NCBI GenBank assembly: GCA_024516035.1
Contig: CM044966.1
Coordinates: forward strand, 3,918,311-3,982,310
DNA: 64,000 nt
Direction of reading: 5' to 3'
Source of the DNA: Bactericera cockerelli
Taxonomy: Eukaryota; Arthropoda; Insecta; Hemiptera; Triozidae
Part shown: positions 29,650 to 39,330 of the stretch, piece after piece
How positions within the stretch are numbered: position 1 is the first letter of the stretch
Layout of the letters: the number at the start of each line of letters is the position of its first letter
Program-made: the position numbers and the translations under genes
The notes under the pieces: model-generated
Database searches by the model: none
What the model was told of the DNA's origin: nothing
What the model saw: the letters and a program-made list of their open reading frames with translations, nothing else

Positions 29650-30331
29650 CTAAATACAACCTAGAAATTTGGATTTTTTCTTTTTCTGCAGAAAGAAATC
29701 CTGTTGAACATAAGGATTCTCCTCGGTTAAATTAAACGTTTTTGTCTGCTCTATGTAGCCAGGCGCGCTTACTATAATTTCAGTCGATTTATTCAGTGCC
29801 TCTACTGTACACTTGTATTCTCCCTTCTTATTTAATTTGACGTTTTCTTTAATAAACATGAACAAAGGTCCTTTGAACAAAGTTTTTGAACAACAGCGTT
29901 TTTGATAACACAGCCATTCTCGTCTTGTACTACCCCGTGAATTCCTTGAGGGGTCAGAACGAAATCATGTTGAACGTATGGGTGGTTTTCGGATATAGTC
30001 ACTTTATCTTCCTGACTTATGAACCCGGGAGCAATGGCTGTTATCTGGTACATTCCCCAGACCAGCAGGCGCCAGTACTCCCCGTCTACCGTCGTCTTGA
30101 CCTCTTTCTTCCTCCCTGCTACTTGGATGACAGCATCTTTGATAGGTTGGCCGTTCGTGTCCTTCACCGTACCGTAGAGCCCTAGACGAGTGCTTTCTAT
30201 GAAGGACAGCATGGAATTTAGGTTGTGCTTCCAGTAAATGTCAAGTTTTGTCTCGTTGGGGGAGTTCAAACAGCAAAGATAGAGGGTCAATTCGAAGCAG
30301 TTGGAGAAGACATAGTTGAAGTCTTGCATAC
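29650..30331 (-). CDS. Carboxypeptidase-like gene, exon 4 (last seen), with a frameshift
   Basis: Starts after CCTCAG|GT and completes a Gly codon from exon 3. It encodes MQDFNYVFSNCFELTLYL, the segment that holds the catalytic Glu of M14 peptidases (E336, kept). A first transthyretin-like domain follows (about residues 373-445: GLYGTVKDTNGQP ... KDAVIQVAG ... GEYWRLL ... APGF) and then a second (GIHGVVQDENG, KNAVVQ ... KGEYKCTVEALNKS ... APGY ... NPYVQQDFFL). The second is broken: after KNAVVQ the frame shifts at an A-run (29883-29887, minus-strand AAAAA), and the rest is in another frame to the stop at 29650. Unshifted translation stops at 29832. The cause may be a one-base loss, a 23-nt micro-duplication of TTTGTTCA, or an assembly error. 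A further exon cannot be excluded. Confidence 0.8.
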
Positions 30332-31075
30332 CTGAGGAACAAGTCACAATTGAGAAGATACAGTTGAAGTCTTGCATACTTGAGGAACAAGTCACAATTT
30401 GAGAAGACACAGTTGAAGTCTTGCATACCTGAGGAACAAGTCACAATTTGAGAAGACACAGTTGAAGTCTTGCATACTTGAGGAACAAGTCATAATTTGA
30501 GAAGACACAGTTGAAGTCTTGCATACCTGAGGAACAAGTCACAATTTGAGAAGACACAGTTGAAGTCTTGCATACTTGAGGAACAAGTCATAATTTGAGA
30601 AGACACAGTTGAAGTCTTGCATACTTGAGGAACAAGTCATAATTTGAGAAGACACAGTTGAAGTCTTGCATACCTGAGGAACAAGTCACAATATGAGAAG
30701 ACACAGTTGAAGTCTTGCATACTTGAGGAACAAGTCATAATTTGATAAGACACAGTTTAAGTCTTGCATACCTGAGGAACAAGTCATAATTTGAGAAGAC
30801 ATAGTTGAAGTCTTGCATACCTGAGGAACAAGTTATAATTTGAGAAGACATAGTTGAAGTCTTGCATACCTGAGGAACAAGTCATAATTTGAGAAGACAT
30901 AGTTGAAGTCTTGCATACCTGAGGAACAAGTCACAATTTAAGAAGACACAGTTGAAGTCTTGCATACCTGAGGAACAAGTCACAATTTGAGAAGACAAAG
31001 TTGAAGTCTTGCATACCTGAGGAACAAGTCACAATTTGAGAAGACACAGTTGAAGAATACCTGAAGAACAAATTA
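30332..31075. repeat. 49-bp minisatellite in intron 3, about 15 copies, carrying the 3' splice site
   Basis: On the minus strand each unit contains the pyrimidine tract and acceptor CTTGTTCCTCAG plus GTATGCAAGACTTCAACTGT, then GTCTTCTC. This copies the exon-4 acceptor and its first about 30 coding bases (GTATGCAAGACTTCAACTAT, GTCTTCTC). Some copies have CTCAAGTATG instead of CTCAGGTATG. The array ends directly at the real exon, so the cell must choose the last of many near-identical acceptors. Confidence 0.93.
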
Positions 31076-31129
31076 CAATATTTTGAAGTTGAAATAAATA
31101 AATATAAATGTGTTTCTTTGTGTTATTAT

Positions 31130-31375
31130 ATCACAATTTTAGAGGGTAGCGCAGAATTATAGGTCTTTTCCGTAATTTTAATATATTATTTTTGCCTATA
31201 ATTCCGCCACTGGTCGCTGCTAACATTAAAGCAGCTACTCATTTTTCCTCACGAGGTATAAGTAGACCCCGAACACCCAATTACAGAGCAGAAAAAATCC
31301 TGCCCTGCTAGGGATCGAACCCAGGTCACCGTGCGTGCAATGCCTAGCGCGCTAACTCACTCTGCCACGGTGACA
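31130..31375 (-). mobile_element. SINE-E copy in intron 3
   Basis: Minus strand: GTCACCGTGGCAGAGTGAG, AGCGCGCTAGGCATTGCACG, GGGTTCGATCCC (B box) and body to the 3' end near 31130 (complement of GAGGGTAGCGCAGAATTATA). Best copy of the family. Confidence 0.8.
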
Positions 31376-31496
31376 AGGAAGTTGAAAGAGATAAGTTACT
31401 TTTTTTCATCTCTTGAGTTAAGAAATATCTCATTAAATTTTGTTTTACTTATTGATTTGTTAATAAAAATTTACACAATACCACGTTCATACTTAC

Positions 31497-31771
31497 CACC
31501 AAATTTTCTTGTCAGGTAATTTCCATTTGATATACCATTTGGGCGAAATGTTCGAAGTGTGCACCCCCGTCCCACACCCATGAGTTTATTTTCATACGCA
31601 TATTTCTTGGCTATATGGGAAAAGACATCATTGTCGTCGGTTATTCTTAAATCTTCCCCATAGTCCCAGGGATAGCTGACAACCATGTCACCGCCCTGTA
31701 TGTTGCCAGAGAGAACGAAAGGGTTGTTCAGGATGAAGTCCATCATGGTCCTGGTTTCAGGCTGGCCTGGC
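31497..31771 (-). CDS. Carboxypeptidase-like gene, exon 3
   Basis: Acceptor TTGACAG|G, donor GTG|GTAAGT. It completes Trp231 and encodes PGQPETRTMMDF, then PFVLSGNIQGGDMVVSYPWD (248-267) and the loop to NGISNGNYLTRKFGG. Active family members have a zinc-binding His in the 'NLHGG' block. Here it is Gln256 (NIQGG). The QPET, PFVLS and YPWDY landmarks are otherwise well kept, so the change sits in a well-conserved frame and is not a sign of general decay. Confidence 0.9.
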
Positions 31772-31937
31772 CTGTCAACAAGAGAGGAGATTTGATTTGA
31801 TTTGATTTGATTTGGTTTATTTTTTTCATAACAATTTTACATTTACAAAAATAACATCTCCTAAGCTAATTAAAATAACTTATGAGGAAATGGCATAACT
31901 TGCCTTGGTGAAATTATCTTACAAGAGCAATCATTAG

Positions 31938-32350
31938 GAAGGGATCCTACAAAAAATTACCGTTGAAAAAAGGGGCCAAGTTCCAGAACTCCTAACCAAA
32001 AAGTTTCAGCCAATGACTGATATCTTGTTTGCGGCCAAGTTATCTTGGTACTAAACTATTTCTTTTATTAAAACCCGTTTTCTGTGTTCTTCATATTGTA
32101 TGTTTTAAACTGCAAAATATCCTCTAACTTGGCCAGTTTTGCTCTTTGTTGTGATTATACCTTATTTCCATTTAAAAACATACAAAATGAGGAACTCGGA
32201 AAACAGATTTTAATTAAAAGAAATTATTGGTTTAGTGCCAAGATGTCTTGGCCGCTAATAACATATCATTACATTCATTGGCTAAAACTTTTTGGATTGG
32301 AGTTATGGAACTTGGCCCTTTTTTCAACGGTAGTTTTTTTGTGGGATAGC
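31938..32350. mobile_element. Foldback element 6 in intron 2 (about 190-bp arms)
   Basis: Left CTACAAAAAATTACCGTTGA, right CAACGGTAGTTTTTTTGTGG. The arms carry CTTGTTTGCGGCCAAGTTAT and the diverged inverted ATGTCTTGGCCGCTAATAAC. It is related to 42033-42616. Confidence 0.75.
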
Positions 32351-32457
32351 ATTACTCTTTGTAAATGGAAGCTAGAATTGAGGATGAGGACGTTTATTCT
32401 CCTAATAAATGAGAGGTTGTTGATTTTCGTTTACAAAAAGGGGATCGAGATTGTTCT

Positions 32458-32912
32458 AGAGTTCTACTAATACCATCACTCACTGGTTCTAGAGTTCTAC
32501 TACCACCATCACTCACTAGTTCTAGAGTTCTACTACCACCATCACTCACCAGTTCTAGAGTTCTACTACCACCATCACTCATCAGTTCTAGAGTTCTAAT
32601 ACCACCATCACTCACCAGTTCTAGAGTTCTACTACCACCATCACTCACTAGTTCTAGAGTTCTACTACCACCATCACTCACCAGTTCTAGAGTTTTACTA
32701 CCACCATCACTCACTAGTTCTAGAGTTCTACTACCACCATCACTCATCAGTTTTAGAGTTCTACTACCACCATCACTCACCAGTTCTAGAGTTCTACTAC
32801 CACCATCACTCAGCAGTTCTAGAGTTCTACTACCACCGTCACTCACCAGTTCTAGAGTTCTACTACCACCGTCACTCACCAGTTCTAGAGTTCTACTACC
32901 ACCGTCACTCAC
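32458..32912. repeat. 33-bp minisatellite in intron 2, about 14 copies, carrying the 5' splice site
   Basis: On the minus strand each unit reads CTG|GTGAGTGATGGTGGTAG, TAGAACTCTAGAA. The array starts at the exon-2 donor itself (GAAGACTG|GTGAGTGACGG), so GTGAGT, a near-consensus donor, is repeated in every unit. Unit length divides by 3, leaving an open frame of SDGGSRTLELV repeats on the minus strand. In the frame of exon 2 the first unit gives TGG TGA, a stop. Confidence 0.95.
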
Positions 32913-33133
32913 CAGTCTTCCTCAAATTCTTTGTATGGAAATTTCCCATCCAGATCTACTCCGTTCGCATTGGTTTTGTCGATCAGGTCAAATGGATATT
33001 TATCCGCAAATTTTAATTTTTGTAAGCCATCCGGATTCATGGTTGGAACAATCCAGATATCAGTATCGTTCAACATTCTGGTGACACGTGGGCAGCCATT
33101 ATCGTTAAGCACTAAGTATTGTAGAAGAGATAC
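32913..33133 (-). CDS. Carboxypeptidase-like gene, exon 2
   Basis: Acceptor ATGTTCAG|GTATCT, donor ACTG|GTGAGT. It encodes VSLLQYLVLNDNGCPRV, then DIWIVPTMNPDG (the conserved 'PSMNPDG' landmark), and TNANGVDLDGKFPYKEF. In active enzymes the last block reads 'DLNRNFP', whose Asn-Arg holds the substrate carboxylate. Here it is D219-G220. The Arg of the upstream 'GRxN' is Lys210. The joined frame to exon 3 (EED-W-PGQPET) confirms both junctions. Confidence 0.9.
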
Positions 33134-33205
33134 CTGAACATAGAAGATATAGCAGTAAGTGAGATAGCAGTAAGATAGCATGTAGAAGATATAGCAGTAA
33201 GGGCT
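33134..33205. repeat. Short duplication beside the exon-2 acceptor
   Basis: TAGAAGATATAGCAGTAAG appears at 33141 and again at 33182, within 75 bp of the acceptor. It resembles TAGAAGAGATAC at the first exon-2 bases (33122-33133). Confidence 0.6.
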
Positions 33206-33339
33206 GAATCAATAGATATTTTTTTAAATCCATCAATTGATGTCAAAACATATCGTCAACAAAACCAAAATATATACCTCTGTGGAGGAGCTAAGTCTAG
33301 ATAATTTAAATCCATTTCTAGAGTTTTGGATCAGGAGAC

Positions 33340-33735
33340 GAGGGATGGACGAGCAAGTAATTTCCTGACTCAGAGATTAAGTACTGGTATTGACTGAGAG
33401 ATTAAGTATTGGCATTGACTGAGAGATTGAGTATTGGCATTTACTCACAGAGATTAAGTATTGGCATTGACTCAGAGATTAAGTATTGGCATTGACTTAG
33501 AGATTAAGGGCGGAATTAATAGACAAATTATTTATCACAAGTTACTGCTAAGCATCGGTTTTCCCTATCTTACACAGTACGCAATCCGTGACTTAACGTC
33601 ACAGAGGTATTACAAAAACGTCTATATTCCGCCCCAAGTATTGGCATGACTCAGAGATTAAGTATTGCCATTGGCTCAGAGATTAAGTATTGGCATTATC
33701 TCAGAGATTAAGTATTGGCAACATACGAGGTAATG
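33340..33735. repeat. About 26-bp minisatellite in intron 1, interrupted by a MITE
   Basis: The unit is close to TCAGAGATTAAGTATTGGCA plus TTGAC. Copies lie on both sides of the MITE at 33508-33635. Confidence 0.85.
33508..33635. mobile_element. 128-bp MITE inserted in the minisatellite
   Basis: Ends GGGCGGAATTAATAGAC and TATATTCCGCCCC, core GGTTTTCCCTATCTTACACA. A second copy, minus orientation, lies at 42613-42727. The unit continues across the insertion (GATTAA ... AAGTATTGG), giving at most a 2-bp AA duplication. Confidence 0.75.
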
Positions 33736-33849
33736 TTGCATTTGTGCTTGGCACACTACCTAAGAAAGATTGCCTTGGAGCGGTTTTAACATTGTATGAA
33801 TGAAAATAAATACATATTAGAAATTAAAAACATAGTGAGGTTCTGTTTT

Positions 33850-34490
33850 AATTGGGATACTGGTCGATTTGGCTTTCGTTTGTCTGTCTGTCTCTCGACC
33901 AGATTCTTCAAAATTGATTAAATTTAGTATACATGATCATTGGGGTCCTAAAATTTTAATTATTGTTTTTTAAGCCGATTTTGACCACTCGTGGGGGCCG
34001 ATTTTGTAAAAAAAAAATACTTTTCTAATTTTATCAAATAAAGCAAGGCTCTTAAATTTTGTAGAGTCGTTAAAAAATAACTTTTGGTTCAAATAGTAAA
34101 ATTTTGTGGTCGTGAAAACTAATGAGGCCGCACTGTGGTAAAAAAAAAAAAAAAAATCGAAAAAGGGCCAAAAAACAGGGCCGGTTTATATTTTTTAATT
34201 AAAACCTATCGAGTGGGGTATTGAATGAAAGGTCTCGAGATCCTCATGCTTGATTGAACATTTATAATGCCATATTTGAATCTAGTAACATTGTACCTGT
34301 GTCAAGGATTTTTTATATGATGCACAATAAAAAATAAATAAAAATAAATAGTTAACTTTTATATACAAAAATGCCTTTCTTGTACGGTAGGGTCCAACAC
34401 ATGCTAACACACTCAGGACCCTACTGAAACTTAGTGATGATGATCATATGTAAATAAATATATTTCAAGTATTTGTTGGGGGGAAAAAAA
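33850..34490. other. Intron 1 repeats: GTCTGTCTGTCT-bearing repeat and a short dispersed repeat
   Basis: 33850-34100 is the inverted relative of 1740-1960 (GATTTGGCTTTCGTTTGTCT). 34375-34485 is the relative of 22670-22790 (TTCTTGTACGGTAGGGTCCA). Nothing coding. Confidence 0.55.
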
Positions 34491-34519
34491 CTTTATTAAA
34501 AAACCCAAAGAATAGATAC

Positions 34520-34990
34520 CAGAAGGGCGTAGCCAATCCTTTCGTTTCCGTGAATATTCGCCACGAATTTGACCATGGGCTTGAGTGGCTTTCTCTTCTC
34601 CAGCACATCGTGGCTGATCTGCACGGCATAAATTGTTGTGTTGGCGACACTCCGACCAAGAGGCAACACTTTCATAATGTCCCTGTGCTCCTTTTGTAAA
34701 CGGAAAATCAGGTTTTCTAGCTCTTCTAATTTGAAGTACTTGTGAATGACTTCTTCTTTTCTAGGATCAGGAGGCCGTTTGGCCATGGGGCGACGTCTTA
34801 CGCGATTCGGTCTCATCGTCTCTCGTCGAAGTCTTTCTATTATTGCGTTAACATCATCGTCGTCTGGTAGCTCATCCCGCTTTCTTCTGTTTAACTTCTC
34901 TCGGAGTTGGAAATCATTATCTGATCCATAAGTAAAAGAAACGACCGAGAACATAAGCAAAAGCATGAAAAACTGTGAAACCATTTTCAA
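34520..34990 (-). CDS. Carboxypeptidase-like gene, exon 1 (signal peptide and HGNE motif)
   Basis: 157 codons from ATG at 34990 to donor CTG|GTATCT at 34519. Residues 1-22 (MKMVSQFFMLLLMFSVVSFT, YG) form a signal peptide, so the product should be secreted. A basic, Asp-rich linker (RRKRDELPDDDDV, RPNRVRRRPMAKRPPD) follows and could be a propeptide with a furin-like site RRKR. The M14B fold starts near residue 81 (VIHKYFKLEELENLIFRLQ) and reaches LGRSVANTTIYAVQIS and VKFVANIHGNERIGYALL. His147 and Glu150 are two of the three zinc ligands. The joined YALL-VSLLQYL fits the family. The gene is most like the single-domain part of carboxypeptidase D/N/M. With the later substitutions it is probably a non-catalytic binding protein, as in the CPX/AEBP1 group. 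Confidence 0.9.
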
Positions 34991-35365
34991 TACGTGTGAT
35001 AAGAATTAAAATAAAATGGAGTCCTGTTGTGTAGTTGCTATGTCTATTGACACATAGACTAGTTACAAAAATTATTGGATAAGGCAAGTAAAAAAAAAAA
35101 TGAGTCACAGATTCTCGTAAATGAAAAACTCCTTGTACCTTGTGGCAACTAGAATTCTGATGGTTATGCTCATATTCATATTTTTTTCAAAGGTATCTGG
35201 CACAGTTGTTGTGACTCAACTTCATTATCCGACTATAAATCAGATAGCTCCGCTGTCAAACCTAATTAGCGAGCTATTCACCACAGGTAATGACGTCTGA
35301 GCCTTTTTGCCTTACTCATCTAGTTCAATGTTGTTGTTGATGTAACCAGCTTGACTACAGCTATT
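34991..35365. other. 5' flank of the carboxypeptidase-like gene
   Basis: No convincing TATA box or initiator can be placed on the minus strand. The DNA is AT-rich and not obviously repetitive, so it is the likely location of the promoter and leader. Confidence 0.35.
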
Positions 35366-35465
35366 ATTATTAAACACTTTATTAGATATTTCCAGTCATA
35401 AATACAGTCTGTTTATAGGGCGGGGTTATAGGCCTATGGCAATCTCTTCCACCCAACCCTTTTTG
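35366..35465 (-). mobile_element. LINE-A 3' end, hairpin damaged
   Basis: ATTATTATTAAACACTTTAT, TAGATATTTCC (minus AATAAAGTGT), then GGGCGGGGTTATAGGCCTAT, GGCAATCTCTTCC. The left stem is interrupted (ATAGGCC for ATTGCC). Confidence 0.7.
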
Positions 35466-37245
35466 TTATCTGATCTGGTTGCAGGGTTTTAAGTGAAACC
35501 CTTACAACCAATACTGCGACCTAATTAGATCTATTAGAGACATTTCGCATTTAGTTATGGGGTCCCGATAATCAATCCCCATAACGATAAGTTTATCGGT
35601 TTCGTGTCTCGTAGGAAGAAGATTTTTTTACATTTCGCATCATCACGATACACGATAACGAAAACTCAAGCGCCTCTAACGGATATTCTAAGAAAGCTTT
35701 TCAACCAAACAAAACAATATTTTTTTTTTTTTTTTTTTAATTTTCAATTCATTCTCTTTTCGACTTTTGTACAGTGGCGGCTCCTGACTTCAAGACTAGG
35801 TGAAGACAAATTATACCCAGAAGTATTGAAAAAATAAAATTATTAATTTATCAGATCTTAGTTCTTATGGTCTCATAAACACAGCCCATTGTAAGTTATG
35901 GCTGTTTCCCTGCAGAGCATGATTTTCTCTCATACCAGTTTTGCATCATATAAGTTTTTATAGGTACTTTTTTTGGAGAACACTTGGTACTTAATAAATA
36001 AACAAGGCCAGCAGAACAATTTATCAACACTTGAGCTGGTACACAGCCATTCATTTTTCATAAACCATTCAGGCTTGAACTGTATGGCTGTGGGGCAGGC
36101 ATTTGCTTTACTTTTTTAGTGGTGGTTATAGTAATTGGAGAAATTGGACATCCAGTAATCATAATATTTTCTTATCCTCATTACTTCTTAATCTGAATGG
36201 GGTTACTTTCAATGTTTGAACCCCATGATTTTGTGGGAATCTCATTGTTTCTTTGAAATATTGTTATTAATTATTCATCTTAATAAAAAATATTTATTCA
36301 TCTTAATAAATATATTAACTAAAAGTTGGTAAAAAGGAATTAAAATAAAAATATTAGGGTTATACCTCAGTAGATAGGTAGGTACAACATTTTAAAGAGG
36401 GGTTAGAACTGGGAAGGAAAGAAAGTTAGTTCAAGACTAAAAATTACAATCCAAAACTGGAAGAAAATCCACCACCAGATTACAAAATAAATCTAAGAAA
36501 AACATACTTACTACAAATATAAAATCAGCTTAAATTTGTGTTACCATTGATGTTTAAATGACTATTTATGAAAAACACAGATATTGCCTCATAGTTTTAA
36601 GTACTTCACTGGAAGCTGTGTGCTTAGCTACCTGCAACCTGCATAATTATAATGTTATTTCTGACACTGAAAGAAGTACATAGCTACTTCATATTCAACT
36701 TATTATGAAAAGCACAGGTCAGATCAGGTAGGAATAATGTTTCTATCCTGTATCAAATACTGGGAAATAACTTTATTAACTAGTTACACCAATTATTAAA
36801 AGTCACTTGATTACCGTTGAAAAGATTTGAAAATATTAAAATAATAAATAATCTAATAAAATTTAAAAAGTGCGCTACAAGTTTTGTTTACATTCTAAAG
36901 ATAAGAGATGCAATGTTGCCAAGTTAATTTCATAGCTAAATTTCTACAAACTTCAAGAGCTATATTTTAAATTTAAAGAAATCCCTCAAATCATGTAAGA
37001 CGTATTTATTTATTTAAAAAAATAATACTACACCGCCTGAACAGAATTTTCTTTTGAGAATTTCATTTCAAAACGTCTAATTTCATGATTTTTTTTTAAA
37101 GTGGTTTCATAGTCAGGATCTTAAACAGGACCAAAATTGTCCCTATTTAAAAACTTCTTGGAACAACTAGATAAAAGATTATCTTATTTGGCTCAATTTC
37201 GGTACCTACATTAAATAATTATTTCCGAGATTTGACTTCAATCGA
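35466..37245. other. No gene seen; unique-looking AT-rich DNA
   Basis: About 1.8 kb without long ORFs, recognisable repeats or RNA genes. It is one of the few stretches not claimed by any family in this window. Confidence 0.5.
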
Positions 37246-37345
37246 NNNNNNNNNNNNNNNNNNNNNNNNNNNNNNNNNNNNNNNNNNNNNNNNNNNNNNN
37301 NNNNNNNNNNNNNNNNNNNNNNNNNNNNNNNNNNNNNNNNNNNNN
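37246..37345. other. Assembly gap (100 N)
   Basis: Exactly 100 N. Confidence 0.99.
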
Positions 37346-38630
37346 TCTCCTAATAAAACATACTATAATAATAATTAATCTTACTTGAACAAAGAATTAC
37401 TCTTATGAAGATTTATCTATGGACCGAGAGAAAGTCAACAAGAATAATTTTTGGTTTCATACAGTTAAAAACAATATTATGGACCAATGTAAACAAAAAT
37501 TGCACTAAATAATTAATTAGTCGCTGAAAAACAAGGTATAACAGTTAGCACTTTACACCCAAACCAGCTCTGCCCTTGAAAATGAATTTTCAAGATATCT
37601 TTTTGTATCTATTTAGAGTGCGGTGCCGTCAAATTTACTTATCTTGATGCATTGCATTGTATTTCTAGACGTGCATTTCTAGTACCATTTAAAGAAGAAA
37701 AAAAATCTTTGGGCATTTTTTAAGTGCCTTTTGATAGGTTGGAATTAATTTGGCCAGTTGCCTTTAAAAAAAGTAACATTTAACACTAGAAATAAAATAT
37801 CCATAGTAATCGAAGATGTACTTTCTATATATTTCACCTAATGACATCTTTCTACACATATCATAATACATATTTCTACAATTATTCTGATTAAAGAGAA
37901 TCTGATGTTTTTTTTAATTTCTTTATCAAAGTAGACTTGTCAACGAACATTTTAAAACCATCCTTAGAACCAGAATCAGTACCAAAGCGGATTTTGCAGA
38001 AAGATCGAATCCAATCCGTCTAGTTCCTCAAAAATGGTTTTGAATCGTTAGAAAAAGCGGGGAAGACGCCAGGTAGTTCAGTAAGAAAGAAAAAGGGACA
38101 AATATGTGGAAAAAGTGAAATTTTTCATTAAAAAATATCAACTTGCTTGAACCCCTACAAGTTTTCTTATTAGGTAAATTTACAAAAGACACTTTTTGGA
38201 AACTAGAGTTCCTGGCGGTTCTAATGGTATGCAATAAAGCTATTTTATAACGTAATGGGGGGTTATGTAGATCTATATCGTTTTGCAAAGCGGCGAGCGG
38301 CTGTGGGTACCCAACCCCCTTAATCCGGTACTGGTCTATTCAGTTCATTTATGTGTCCAACTCTTCAATCCAATAGGACAACAGCCATGTGAAAAATCCA
38401 TAACGACAAAAAAATGCCGGGGATTTTACTAGTTCTGATTTAAAGAGAGAGGTTAGTTGATGGCATAGATAATCCGAATTATTACCAGCTGATGAGAGCA
38501 AATTAGCTCAAAACAGCTGTCCAGGTATCTTCTAATATTCATGTACATCTAATACAACTTATCACTTTTCTGGTTTTAATGATTGATAGAAATACCAATA
38601 GTGCAAAACCACCACAATGACTCAGTGGTC
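37346..38630. other. No gene seen; AT-rich DNA
   Basis: No repeat shared with the rest of the window was noticed. Short ORFs have no recognisable content. Confidence 0.45.
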
Positions 38631-38635
38631 ACTTA

Positions 38636-38815
38636 TTGTGGTAGCTCAGTGGTCAAGGCGTCTATCTGGTAATGTGGGTTCGAAACCCAGCGGGGACATG
38701 ACAAGTTATCCTCACATTCGGGATTTTGACCACATATTAGCACGTCTTGGCATTACTGCTGGATTAATGGGACTCATTTGTCCTAATCGGGCAGTAAAAA
38801 TAGGGCGACATTATC
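38636..38815 (+). mobile_element. SINE-A copy, plus strand
   Basis: GTGGTAGCTCAGTGGTCAAG, GTGGGTTCGAAACCCAGC, GGGGACATGACAAGTTATCC, body TTTTGACCACATATTAGCAC and GGCATTACTGCTGGATTAAT. It lacks about 15 bp between the boxes relative to 6200-6390. Confidence 0.8.
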
Positions 38816-39078
38816 ATTTTATTCCCAGGAGGCTGAAGAAAATGTCTTATGGTCAACCAAAGAGATGGTCTTCCCAACAGAACCGAGCTATTTGAAAAAT
38901 CTAGGACAACATTTCAACGGAAAAAGCGCCTCTTTGTTCAAAATTGGATGATCCACCCTGTATTTACCACTTCAATGATCCACCCTGTATTTACCACTGC
39001 AAGTTCCTGGTCTGAGGTCCCACTGAGTGCAAACTTTTTTTTCTTTCAAGATTGCACCCATTGACAGGAATAGTCGCA

Positions 39079-39262
39079 CAGTAGAACCTGGATATAAGAG
39101 AAGAGAAACGGGTTTTGTATACATTAAAAAAAAAAAAAATGTTTTTTTTCTCCGATATTTTTTTTTCTACGCAGGTTTCTCTTATAATGAGATCACTTTC
39201 CCTTTCAGAGAGGTAAATTAGACTTGGAAATCGTACTTTTATATCCAGGTACCTCTTCTATA
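39079..39262. mobile_element. Second copy of the CAGTAGAA MITE, diverged
   Basis: CAGTAGAACCTGGATATAAG at 39079, internal GCAGGTTTCTCTTATAATGA, then TTATATCCAGGTACC near 39240. Compare 297-402. Confidence 0.5.
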
Positions 39263-39330
39263 CAGCTTTATTTTATCCAAGTTTAGCCACGAGTGCCCTC
39301 GTGGGTTAGAAAACCCATCGGAAATAAGTA

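Noticed and set aside
29886..30185. Plus-strand frame of 99 codons
   Set aside because: Antisense shadow of carboxypeptidase-like exon 4.
30241..30459. CRISPR-like array at 30332-31075 (also 26115, 57205)
   Set aside because: Units are contiguous with no unique spacers, and the DNA is eukaryotic.
32394..32912. 172-codon minus-strand frame of SDGGSRTLELV repeats
   Set aside because: It is a translation of the 33-bp intronic minisatellite. The unit length divides by 3, so the frame stays open by default, and it is out of frame with exon 2.
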